A stretch of 19,912 bases of DNA from Pleionea sp041589565 (GTDB lineage: Bacteria > Pseudomonadota > Gammaproteobacteria > Enterobacterales > Kangiellaceae): contig JBFHVL010000046.1 in assembly GCA_041589565.1 (NCBI GenBank), positions 1 through 19,912 of the forward strand. Direction: 5' to 3'. The first letter of the stretch is position 1, and every line of letters begins with the position of its first letter. A program made the translations under genes and the position numbers. The notes beneath the pieces were generated by a model. It was not told the DNA's origin. It worked only from the letters and a program-made list of their open reading frames with translations, and did no database searches. Of the stretch, positions 6,952-14,393 are shown in pieces.

Positions 6952-7686
6952 ATGCGCAAAATTATTCCAGCTCTTATTACAGCTACTTTACTATCGACTA
7001 CAGCATCAGCGGATATGCTGGGCTTATATGTTGGTGCCGGCAATTGGAAACCTGATTTTTCAGGCACAGCGTCAAACAACTCAAACGATCAAATGGTCAT
7101 CGGTGATGGAAATGTCGATGTTCGTGAAAAAGGCCAAACAGGGTTCTATATTGCTCTGGAACACCCGATACCCGTCCTTCCTAACTTTATGCTGGCCGAG
7201 CAAGATATGTCATCGAGCGGCTCAGGTACATTTACTGGTCAGTTTGGCGATCAAACTTTCTCTGGAGATGTTGATACCGACTTTGACTTGTCTCACCGCG
7301 ATTACACTTTGTACTACGAAATCCTCGATAACTGGGTTAATTTGGATCTCGGTTTGACCGGACGTCAATTTGATGGATACGTTCGTGTGACTGACGGTAC
7401 TAACACGGCCAATGAAGAGCTAGATGGTACTCTGCCCATGCTTTACGGCAAGGCGCGTTTTGATTTGCCACTGACTGGACTGAGCGCCAGCGTAAAAATC
7501 AACTACATTAGCGCTTCAGGCAATACCATTTCTGACACTTCACTAATCATTGGCTATGAGTCAGAAATTGGCCTTGGTATTGAAGGTGGTATTCGAACCT
7601 TTAATATGGAACTCGAAGACGAAGATAACTTTAATACTGACATGAAGTTTGATGGTGTCTTTGTTAACGCAACCTTCCATTTCTAG
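6952..7686 (+). CDS. TIGR04219-type outer membrane beta-barrel protein
   Basis: The start is ATG at 6952, preceded by AGAGAGATCAG; the frame stays open upstream to 6871 but that part would put a non-signal extension before a clear signal peptide. MRKIIPALITATLLSTTASA is a Sec signal with cleavage after residue 20 before DMLGLYVGAG. The 244-residue precursor has the family pattern: LYVGAGNWKPDF, YIALEHPIPVLPNFML, SSSGSGTF, DFDLSHRDYTLYYEILDNWVNLDLGLTGRQFDGY, LPMLYGKARFDLPLTGL. It ends in aromatic-terminated FVNATFHF, the usual BAM recognition signal. Alternating polar/hydrophobic strands fit a small barrel. The role of the family is unknown. It has its own promoter and a terminator before it, so it is a single-gene unit or leads into the ABC pair 52 bp away. 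Confidence 0.87.
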   Translation: MRKIIPALITATLLSTTASADMLGLYVGAGNWKPDFSGTASNNSNDQMVIGDGNVDVREKGQTGFYIALEHPIPVLPNFMLAEQDMSSSGSGTFTGQFGDQTFSGDVDTDFDLSHRDYTLYYEILDNWVNLDLGLTGRQFDGYVRVTDGTNTANEELDGTLPMLYGKARFDLPLTGLSASVKINYISASGNTISDTSLIIGYESEIGLGIEGGIRTFNMELEDEDNFNTDMKFDGVFVNATFHF

Positions 7687-7703
7687 CTTGTTATAAAAGT
7701 TCG

Positions 7704-7732
7704 TTGTTGAACTCAGCGTCAGTCATTACAAT
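7704..7732 (+). promoter_or_regulatory. Candidate promoter giving a near-leaderless ABC transcript
   Basis: TTGTTG (7704-7709), 17-bp spacer, TACAAT (7727-7732, 5 of 6). The predicted start falls at about 7739, which is the A of the ATG. No Shine-Dalgarno is visible before that ATG, consistent with a leaderless mRNA. The -10 starts on the last base of one arm of the inverted repeat at 7715-7750. Confidence 0.5.
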
Positions 7733-7750
7733 AGCGCAATGACTGACGCT
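7715..7750 (+). promoter_or_regulatory. 13-bp perfect inverted repeat spanning -10 and start codon of ABC gene
   Basis: AGCGTCAGTCATT (7715-7727) and AATGACTGACGCT (7738-7750) are perfect inverted copies with a 10-bp spacer. The spacer holds most of the -10; the right arm holds the ATG at 7739 and the next three codons. As DNA it could be an operator blocking the promoter; as RNA from an upstream start it would hide the start codon. Confidence 0.75.
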
Positions 7751-8623
7751 CTTATCGTTTCCAATCTTTCAAAATCTTTCGGCTCATTAGTCGCCGTCGA
7801 TAACATCAGCTTTAAGGTTCCTCAAGGCTGCTGCTTTGGGCTGCTTGGCCCCAATGGAGCGGGAAAAACCACCACACTCGAAATACTCGAAGGTATACAA
7901 CGAGCCGACAATGGCGATGTTGAATATCCTTTACTTACAGCCTCACAATCACTGCAGCAACATATTGGCATACAGTTTCAAAACACTGCCTTGCAAGATT
8001 ATATCCGGGTCAAAGAAACATTAGAGATGTTTGCTCACCTTTATGGAGACAGCTCGCGTATTGATGAGCTCATTGAGCTGTGTGCGCTTTCGGAGTTTTT
8101 AGATCGTGACACCAAAAAACTATCCGGTGGGCAACGCCAGCGACTGCTTTTAGCACTGGCGTTATTACATAATCCAGAAATTATTTTTCTTGATGAGCCC
8201 ACCACAGGTCTCGATCCACAATCGCGGCGTAACTTCTGGTCGCTGGTGAATGATATTAAAGCCAGAGGAAAAACACTGGTATTAACCACCCACTATATGG
8301 ATGAAGCGCATCAGTTGTGTGATGAAATCGCCATAATGGATCATGGAAAAATCATAGAGCAAGGCGCCCCCGAGTCATTAATTAAAAAACACTTCGACGG
8401 CTCGTTAATTCGATTGCCACAATCATCCATTCAAAATCTCGAGTCCCTTCCTTTTGAAAAAGTGCGTTCAATTAATCAATACATTGAAATAACGTCTAAT
8501 CAGGTCGACCGCGATTTAAATCAACTGTTATCCATTAATATTTCGCTAGAAGGACTTTATATTCATAACCCGAACCTTGATGACCTGTTTCTTAAGTTGA
8601 CCGGTCATCAATTAAGGAGCTAG
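7739..8623 (+). CDS. ABC transporter ATP-binding protein (ABC-2 exporter type)
   Basis: A 294-residue ATPase. Walker A is GPNGAGKTT (37-45), the Q-loop lies at GIQFQNTAL (77-85), signature LSGGQ at 128-132, Walker B IIFLDEP (148-154), D-loop TTGLDP, and the switch His at 185 in LTTHYMDEA. The CcmA/DrrA-like layout with a roughly 70-residue C-terminal extension is typical of drug, polysaccharide or multidrug ABC-2 exporters. It pairs with the permease that starts 7 bp after its stop. Substrate cannot be read from sequence. The start ATG is fixed by the DrrA-type N-terminus, although no ribosome binding site precedes it. Expression may be controlled by the inverted repeat over the start. Confidence 0.93.
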   Translation: MTDALIVSNLSKSFGSLVAVDNISFKVPQGCCFGLLGPNGAGKTTTLEILEGIQRADNGDVEYPLLTASQSLQQHIGIQFQNTALQDYIRVKETLEMFAHLYGDSSRIDELIELCALSEFLDRDTKKLSGGQRQRLLLALALLHNPEIIFLDEPTTGLDPQSRRNFWSLVNDIKARGKTLVLTTHYMDEAHQLCDEIAIMDHGKIIEQGAPESLIKKHFDGSLIRLPQSSIQNLESLPFEKVRSINQYIEITSNQVDRDLNQLLSINISLEGLYIHNPNLDDLFLKLTGHQLRS

Positions 8624-8630
8624 CCAACTG

Positions 8631-9638
8631 ATGTTCAGCTTAAAGCGCTTTACTGCCATTTTTTCAGCACGCAACAAAGAGTTTTGGCGCGACCGAGCGG
8701 CGCTTAGTTGGAATTTAGCGTTTCCGTTGCTGTTAATCATTGGCTTTTCGGTGATTTTTTCTGGCGGTGGTAAAAGTGAACTCAAAATAGGCCTCTTAAA
8801 CACAACCGAATTGCCCAAAGAACTAACCTCAGTACGTTACACTGAGTTTGTATTTTATGAAGCTCAAGAACCGGCGTTAAAAAAAGTCAGCCAACACCAA
8901 ATCGACCTTTTACTTGATTGGGATAATAAAGCATATTGGGTCAACCAAACCTCGCCTAAGGGCTATTTAGCAGAAAATATTCTCTTAAATATCAGTCAAC
9001 AATTTGATAAGCGCGCCATTAGTGGCGAGCCAATCCGTTACGTAGATTGGGTGATTCCCGGCATTTTAGGAATGAATATTATGTTTAGCTGTCTGTTTGG
9101 TGTGGGATATGTGATCGTTCGTTATCGTAAAAATGGCGTATTAAAGCGACTCAATGCCACTCCCGTCACTGCATTTGAATTTTTGGCAGCACAAATCGCC
9201 TCGCGCTTTATCATTGTGGTGTTGATCTCGGCAGGAATTTTTCTGGCCACCTGGTGGACGCTTAATTTTCGAGTTGAAGGGTCATTGCTAAACTTGTTGC
9301 TGGTGCTTATGTTGGGCACGCTTAGCCTAATAGCGCTGGGATTGCTCATGGCCTCTCGTAGTGAGAGCGAAGAGCTCACTGGGGGATTATTAAACTTTGC
9401 CTCCTGGCCAATGATGTTTTTGTCGGGCGTCTGGTTTAGCCTGGAAGGAGCACCGGAATGGGTGAGTACAGCAGCGCAGTTTTTACCATTAACCCATTTT
9501 GTCGATGCAGCGCGATCAATAATGACCGAGGGAGCCAGTCTAATGGCAGTCGGCCATAACCTTATCGCAATGCTGGTAATGACCTTTGTATTTTTTACAA
9601 TTGGCGGGATTACCTTTAGTTGGGGTAAAGCTCGGTAA
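8631..9638 (+). CDS. ABC-2 type transporter permease
   Basis: A 335-residue membrane protein with the ABC-2 exporter plan: TM1 at about 24-44, a large extracytoplasmic domain (about 45-138), then five segments near 141-163, 187-209, 217-240, 252-271 and 309-330. Family motifs include RKNGVLKRLNATPV (166-179) and the LPLTHFVDAAR block (285-295). AGGAG (8615-8619) overlaps the end of the ATPase gene and gives an 11-nt spacing to the ATG, so the two are one operon. They would form a homodimeric permease with two ATPases that pushes an unknown substrate out of the cytoplasm. The stop abuts the ampG stop with no base between, so no terminator fits between the convergent genes. Confidence 0.92.
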   Translation: MFSLKRFTAIFSARNKEFWRDRAALSWNLAFPLLLIIGFSVIFSGGGKSELKIGLLNTTELPKELTSVRYTEFVFYEAQEPALKKVSQHQIDLLLDWDNKAYWVNQTSPKGYLAENILLNISQQFDKRAISGEPIRYVDWVIPGILGMNIMFSCLFGVGYVIVRYRKNGVLKRLNATPVTAFEFLAAQIASRFIIVVLISAGIFLATWWTLNFRVEGSLLNLLLVLMLGTLSLIALGLLMASRSESEELTGGLLNFASWPMMFLSGVWFSLEGAPEWVSTAAQFLPLTHFVDAARSIMTEGASLMAVGHNLIAMLVMTFVFFTIGGITFSWGKAR

Positions 9639-10925
9639 TTAGCTCGTTTCAGATACGGGCTCATTTTCAGTCGCTTGTTCGGCCACATTCCACGGAGCTA
9701 TTTTAAATAACATTAACATGCCCGGAATTGCGCAAAAGAAACAAATGATAAAAAAAGTCGTATAACCTACAGATTCAATAATAAATCCTGTAGTCGCACT
9801 GACAAAAGTTCTAGGAATCACAGCGATACTCGAAAGTAACGCAAATTGAGTAGCAGTAAAGTGTTTATCGGTACATTTGGCCATAAAGGCAAGTAGTGCA
9901 ACAGTACCTAGGCCAACACCAAAATATTCAAATCCACTGGCTAACGCCAATGTGAAGTAATCATATCCAACGATGGATAAACCGACATAGCCCAATATTG
10001 ACGTAATTTGAACACATCCAAATACCCATAAAGCTCGATTAATTCCAAGCTTTACCATCGCAATACCACCGATTACCGTTCCTGCTATTGCGCCAATAGT
10101 CTTAGATATTTTTGCAATTGAACCGATTTCTGTAGGCGAAAACCCCATGTCCATAAAAAATGGTGTTTCTAACGCAGTGGCCATGCTATCGCCTAATTTA
10201 TAAAAAATAAGAAAAAGTAAAATAAGAACGGCGTGTTCCGTACCCTTGCGATTAAAAAACTCCCTGAATGGCTCGACAACCGCTTCACGCATTGACTTTG
10301 GCGCGTCGGCAATATCAGATGTTTCCTGAATAAATATCGTTGTAACTAAGCCTATTGCCATAAAAAGTGCAATAACGACATGGGCTAATTCCCAGCTGAC
10401 TAAACCAGCAAGAATCAAAGCTAACGATCCTGGGACAAATGAAGCAATTCGATAAGCTTGAGCAGAAAAACCATTGCCAGCTCCTAATTCATCATCTGGA
10501 AGTAGCTCTCTACGATAAGCATCAATAACAATATCCTGACTGGCACTAAAAAATGCTATACCGCCGACCACAAAGATAATCATGGTTAGGTCTTGAGTAG
10601 GATCAAGTACAGCAAGCGACATCATTAGGGTAATCAAAGCGACCTGTGTAATAAGCATCCATCCTCGTCGACGCCCCAAAAATGGAGGGACAAACCGATC
10701 CATAATCGGCGACCAAACAAACTTCCATGTGTAGGGAAACATGACCAAGTTGATCAATCCAATAGTAGCGAGGTCAATTTCACTTGCTCTTAACCAAGCT
10801 GGCACAAATTGTATTAGTAAATATAGTGGTAAACCGGACGCAAACCCCGTCAGAATACAAACGAGCATTCTTTTATTCAGTAAAGCCTGTCTTAACGATT
10901 TTTTTTCTTTTATTATTTCAGTCAT
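9639..10925 (-). CDS. ampG: AmpG family muropeptide MFS transporter
   Basis: A 428-residue MFS protein, about 12 membrane segments. AmpG-type motifs: GFASGLPLYLL (27-37), WKFVWSPIMDRF (67-78), LGRRRGWM (83-90) and SASQDIVIDAYRRELL (127-142), the last matching the SASQDIVxDA block of AmpG. AmpG imports anhydromuropeptides (GlcNAc-anhydroMurNAc peptides) for cell-wall recycling and influences beta-lactamase induction where AmpR/AmpC exist; no ampR/ampC is in view. It is shorter than E. coli AmpG (491 residues), as are many paralogues, so a related substrate is possible. The N-terminal Lys-rich segment and ATG at 10925 have no strong Shine-Dalgarno. It diverges from panE with only 24 bp between start codons. 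Confidence 0.85.
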   Translation of the reverse strand: MTEIIKEKKSLRQALLNKRMLVCILTGFASGLPLYLLIQFVPAWLRASEIDLATIGLINLVMFPYTWKFVWSPIMDRFVPPFLGRRRGWMLITQVALITLMMSLAVLDPTQDLTMIIFVVGGIAFFSASQDIVIDAYRRELLPDDELGAGNGFSAQAYRIASFVPGSLALILAGLVSWELAHVVIALFMAIGLVTTIFIQETSDIADAPKSMREAVVEPFREFFNRKGTEHAVLILLFLIFYKLGDSMATALETPFFMDMGFSPTEIGSIAKISKTIGAIAGTVIGGIAMVKLGINRALWVFGCVQITSILGYVGLSIVGYDYFTLALASGFEYFGVGLGTVALLAFMAKCTDKHFTATQFALLSSIAVIPRTFVSATTGFIIESVGYTTFFIICFFCAIPGMLMLFKIAPWNVAEQATENEPVSETS

Positions 10926-10949
10926 ACACTTTTATCTACGTGACTTAAA

Positions 10950-11888
10950 TTGAGTAAATATTCGTTTCACATCTTAGGCGCGGGAGCCATGGGGTGCTTG
11001 TGGGCAAGCCGTCTGGCGTTAACTTTTAACCATGTTGCAGTTATTCAACGCTCTGTCGCCAAGGAGCAGCTTCAGCTCACCTACAGGGATGAGTCAGCAA
11101 TCGATCCTAAGATAACACTTGCTTGTTCTCAGTCTATTGCACAATACCCGGCAGAACAAATACAAAACGTATCAAATCTTTTAGTTTGCGTTAAAAGTTA
11201 CCAGCTGGAGCAAGCACTTAAGTCAGTGAGTCATGCCGTCACAAAAAATACACGGGTGTTACTGTTACAAAATGGCATGGGTAATCGTGAAACAGCGTTA
11301 TCGACCTTACCAAATTGTCAGCTGTTTATGGCAACGACCACACAAGGAGCCTATATTGAGTCCCGCAATACCAACGGTAGCGAAATCACCGTGGTACACG
11401 CAGGTCGCGGCATCACCGCGATAGGCCCAGCCAACAATGAGCAATCAATCAACAGTGCTCCGACGCATTGCCACGCGCTACAACTGGCGTTGCCCGACGT
11501 TTATTGGCACTATAATATCGAGCAGCTACTCTGGAAAAAGCTGGCCATTAACGCTGCCATAAACCCTCTCACTGCCCATTATCAGTGCCGCAACGGTGAA
11601 TTACTCGACAACGCCGATCGCCAAAGACACTTACTACGTCTTATTGGTGAGATGAAGCCAGTGTTGGTACAGTGCTGCCCCTATCTGGAACAGCTTGATT
11701 TGGAATCTGAGGTCCTTCAGGTGGCGAAGGCGACAGGCAATAATTACAGCTCGATGTACCAGGACCTTGCCAGTGGACGAGCAACAGAAATTGAAGCGAT
11801 CACCGGTTACTTACTGACCAGGGCAAACGAGCTGCAAGCGGAACTGCCATCACACCTTGAGCTTTACCAATCACTTACAAATCATTAA
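10950..11888 (+). CDS. panE: 2-dehydropantoate 2-reductase (ketopantoate reductase)
   Basis: PanE reduces 2-dehydropantoate to pantoate with NADPH in pantothenate/CoA synthesis. The 312-residue protein has the Rossmann motif GAGAMG at 10-15, VCVKSYQLEQAL (79-90), LLQNGMGN (105-112), the catalytic Lys in LWKKLAINAAINPLTA (194-209; K196 or K197), and the substrate-binding NNYSSMYQDLASGRATEIEAI block (264-284). The start must be TTG at 10950: an in-frame TGA lies at 10941-10943 and the next ATG is inside the nucleotide-binding motif. No clear Shine-Dalgarno precedes it. The divergent ampG start is 24 bp away, so each promoter must lie in the other gene's coding sequence or the mRNAs are nearly leaderless. 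No terminator is seen after its stop. Confidence 0.92.
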   Translation: MSKYSFHILGAGAMGCLWASRLALTFNHVAVIQRSVAKEQLQLTYRDESAIDPKITLACSQSIAQYPAEQIQNVSNLLVCVKSYQLEQALKSVSHAVTKNTRVLLLQNGMGNRETALSTLPNCQLFMATTTQGAYIESRNTNGSEITVVHAGRGITAIGPANNEQSINSAPTHCHALQLALPDVYWHYNIEQLLWKKLAINAAINPLTAHYQCRNGELLDNADRQRHLLRLIGEMKPVLVQCCPYLEQLDLESEVLQVAKATGNNYSSMYQDLASGRATEIEAITGYLLTRANELQAELPSHLELYQSLTNH

Positions 11889-12040
11889 GTAATCAGACCA
11901 GCCCCCTCAAACAAACATTCCACAAGAGAACCTTTTCACATTTTGCTAGAGTTATATTCAGTAAACTGAAGTACCCTAAAATCTCTATAAATCCTCACTC
12001 GCAGGATTGATTGAAACTCCATCAGGATCAAGGAATTCCA

Positions 12041-13774
12041 ATGACAACAAAACTGAAACTACTCCTGATTACATCGCTAGTCGCATTACTGACATTGAGT
12101 GTCGTGATGCTAAGTTCCGGTGCGCGAAGTGAAAAAGTATCCAGTACCGCGCAGCTGGCCCAGTCACAACACACACACCAAACACGCAATTCTGTTGCTA
12201 TTTTGTTTAATCAGGTGCAGCTAGCAGCCAATGCCATTTTTACCCAAGAACAAATGAATCCTATACTGGAGTCAAAAGATTTCACGCCATTTCTAAGTCT
12301 AGTCAATAATGCTCGTCAGATTCCGGTGGAATACGCCATTTATGATGCCAGAGAAAATACCGTACACCGTTTGAATCAGCAGGTTACGCCAGGGGAATAT
12401 TATGGGCTGGAAAATGTTATTCTGAGTCAGGTAAAAAGTGCTGGTCGTCAAATAATGATCACAAGAGTTGATAACACATACTCTCTTGTTTCGGCTTATG
12501 GAACCCAAGCCGATGGACAACTAATCGGTGTTGGACTTAGCATTTTACCTTTGGATCAGCGATTACTTGCCTATTTAAAACAATCAACAGGTGCAGAGTT
12601 CCAGCTAAAGCTAAATAGCACAGTCGTAAGCACCGATAATCAGCAAAACTTCAGCAATGGACTTATGATTGACTGGCCGGTTAGTACCAAAATGAAACCG
12701 GAGATTGTTTTTTTGAAACCCGCATGGCTTAACAGCTTAAGCGAAGATGCTTCCATTTTGCCATTAGTGGTGATTGTAGTTTTAATGTTGGGGTTAATTG
12801 TTCTGGTATTTATAATAATCCGGGCGCAGCATCAAGGTCTTAAACAGGTTACTGATGCAGTAAGCAACATTACATCACCCAACCAATTAATTGCAGAACT
12901 AAATCAAATATCTCCACCCCAAGAAATCTCGGAACTTAACACCTTAATAAAAAGCTGGATATCTAAGCTGAGTAGTCAAAACAAAACCCTGACTAATCAA
13001 CTGCGCGTTTTAGAGTCGCAAATCAGTGACATTCAAGGTGAAAAAGAAGCCTTACAGGAAGAAAGAGACAGTGCCGTTAAAGCGCCTAAAACAAAGTCGG
13101 AGTTTTTGTCGCGTATGGGTGATGAAATTACAACACCCATGAAAACCTTGAGCAGCATGTTGCACCTGTTGAGTGAATACAATTTACAGGAGGAGCCGAA
13201 AGAGTTACTTAATATTGCCCGTCGCTCAGCCAATACTCTGATCAACAATTTGAACAATATTCTGGACTTTTCCAAGTTAGATGCCAATTTACTTAAACTT
13301 CACAAATCAGACTTTGATGTTAAACAGTTATTTGAGGAAGTGGCCAGCGAATATGGTGCTCATGCTGAGTCAAAATCATTAAAATTAAGCGCACATGTTT
13401 CGCCTGATGTACCGGAATCTATTTATAATGATCCCAGACGCGTTCGTCAGATCATGAAAAACCTTATTGGCAATGCTGTCCGCTTCACCAAAGAAGGTGA
13501 AGTAAAACTGTCCTGCGACATTGTTATGCACAACTCTGAGCAATTTCTCCGCATTACAGTAAAAGATACAGGTGTAGGTATTCCGAAGGAAGCACAGCAA
13601 GGGTTGTTCGACTCACTTCAACAAAAAACCAAACTGACTAACAGTAGCTTTGCCGGGCGTCTGCGCTTGATTGTATCCAAAAAGCTATCCGAGCTTATGG
13701 GTGGCTCGATTGGTGTCGAAAGCGAACCTCAACAAGGCTCAACCTTCTGGTTTACCGTAGCCATTAACAAATAA
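12041..13774 (+). CDS. Membrane histidine-kinase-like protein, probably a pseudokinase
   Basis: The start is ATG at 12041 with AAGGA 6 bp upstream; the frame extends to a TTG at 12011 without support. The 577-residue layout is TM1 (7-25), a periplasmic domain of about 210 residues, TM2 (238-260), a HAMP-like/coiled-coil linker (to about 345), a HisKA-like region (351-420), and a HATPase_c-like region (465-577). The region around 353-368 aligns with KSEFLxxMSHEIRTP of hybrid kinases of the BarA/GacS type but reads KSEFLSRMGDEITTP: the phosphoacceptor His is Asp361. N-box residues N474 and N478 and the G1 box DTGVGIP (509-515) are present. The G2 box, normally GTGLGLAI, reads AGRLRLIV (538-545). 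No receiver or Hpt domain is fused and no response regulator is nearby. msrB follows at 10 bp. The frame is intact, so this is not a decayed pseudogene. Confidence 0.88.
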   Translation: MTTKLKLLLITSLVALLTLSVVMLSSGARSEKVSSTAQLAQSQHTHQTRNSVAILFNQVQLAANAIFTQEQMNPILESKDFTPFLSLVNNARQIPVEYAIYDARENTVHRLNQQVTPGEYYGLENVILSQVKSAGRQIMITRVDNTYSLVSAYGTQADGQLIGVGLSILPLDQRLLAYLKQSTGAEFQLKLNSTVVSTDNQQNFSNGLMIDWPVSTKMKPEIVFLKPAWLNSLSEDASILPLVVIVVLMLGLIVLVFIIIRAQHQGLKQVTDAVSNITSPNQLIAELNQISPPQEISELNTLIKSWISKLSSQNKTLTNQLRVLESQISDIQGEKEALQEERDSAVKAPKTKSEFLSRMGDEITTPMKTLSSMLHLLSEYNLQEEPKELLNIARRSANTLINNLNNILDFSKLDANLLKLHKSDFDVKQLFEEVASEYGAHAESKSLKLSAHVSPDVPESIYNDPRRVRQIMKNLIGNAVRFTKEGEVKLSCDIVMHNSEQFLRITVKDTGVGIPKEAQQGLFDSLQQKTKLTNSSFAGRLRLIVSKKLSELMGGSIGVESEPQQGSTFWFTVAINK

Positions 13775-13784
13775 GGATAAAGCG

Positions 13785-14186
13785 ATGGCGAGTGATGATA
13801 AGCGCAAAAGCGAACAAGAATGGCAAATGTGCCTTACCGCTGATGAGTATCGCATTACTCGCCTTAAAGGAACCGAACGGCCAGGAACGGGCGAATACTA
13901 TTTAAATGACAAGCCCGGGGTTTATCATTGTCGCTGCTGTGACACGCCCCTTTTTAAAGCAGACAGTAAATATCATTCCGGAAGCGGCTGGCCAAGTTTT
14001 TTCCAACCCATTAACGACTCTTGTATCGCAGAAAATCATGATAATAGCTTAGGAATGCGCCGCATTGAAATTACCTGCGCGGCGTGCGATGCCCACCTTG
14101 GCCATGTGTTTGAAGATGGTCCGCCGCCCACCGGTTTGCGCTATTGCGTTAATTCTCTATCATTAAAGTTTTATCCCGCTGATTAG
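13785..14186 (+). CDS. msrB: Peptide-methionine (R)-S-oxide reductase MsrB
   Basis: MsrB reduces methionine-R-sulfoxide in proteins and protects against oxidants. The 133-residue protein has the structural zinc cysteines C49/C52 (CRCC) and C98/C101 (CAAC), the SGSGWPSF block (65-72), HLGHVFEDGPPPTGLRYCVNSLSLKF, and the catalytic Cys121 in RYCVN. In the SGxGWPS block Ser67 sits where some MsrBs have a resolving Cys, so recycling may use another Cys (C80 is a candidate) or act directly with thioredoxin. There is no signal peptide, so it is cytoplasmic. AAGGAT precedes the ATG. The gap to the kinase-like gene is 10 bp, so the two are probably one operon. Confidence 0.96.
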   Translation: MASDDKRKSEQEWQMCLTADEYRITRLKGTERPGTGEYYLNDKPGVYHCRCCDTPLFKADSKYHSGSGWPSFFQPINDSCIAENHDNSLGMRRIEITCAACDAHLGHVFEDGPPPTGLRYCVNSLSLKFYPAD

Positions 14187-14296
14187 TCATTGAAGTGCCA
14201 TAGTTCGTTAACCTTTCTATGCCCAACTGGCGATTTGTGAGTTATCTTCCTCCAGACAACCCACTGGTTACTATCGGAAAGACAGTATCTTATATT

Positions 14297-14325
14297 TTGA
14301 TCTGACACTCCCTGTGATGCATAAG
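14297..14325 (+). promoter_or_regulatory. Weak candidate promoter for the GGDEF gene
   Basis: TTGATC (14297-14302), 17-bp spacer, CATAAG (14320-14325; 4 of 6). A 6-bp inverted repeat AGACTA (14334-14339) / TAGTCT (14355-14360) follows in the predicted leader. The rest of 14187-14393 shows nothing else. Confidence 0.35.
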
Positions 14326-14393
14326 AGGCGTAAAGACTACACATTATTTCATAATAGTCTATCCTAATTAAGTACCTCAAAGGATAAGCTTCG

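Noticed and set aside
9122..9688. 188-codon minus-strand ORF over the ABC permease
   Set aside because: It is antisense to a well-supported membrane protein gene and shows Ser/Asn/Pro-rich composition typical of a complement-strand shadow.
11957..11970. TTCAG-TAAA-CTGAA palindrome upstream of the kinase-like gene
   Set aside because: The arms are only 5 bp and no promoter element could be aligned to it, so chance is a sufficient explanation.
13121..13666. Sequencing error or frameshift as the cause of the missing His and G2 box
   Set aside because: Both changes are clean codon substitutions in one unbroken frame, with N-box, G1 box and C-terminus in register. A base-call error at one site could not explain both.
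14183..14380. Minus-strand 65-codon ORF between msrB and the GGDEF gene
   Set aside because: It starts with TTG without a Shine-Dalgarno, covers the promoter and leader of the GGDEF gene, and its product looks random.
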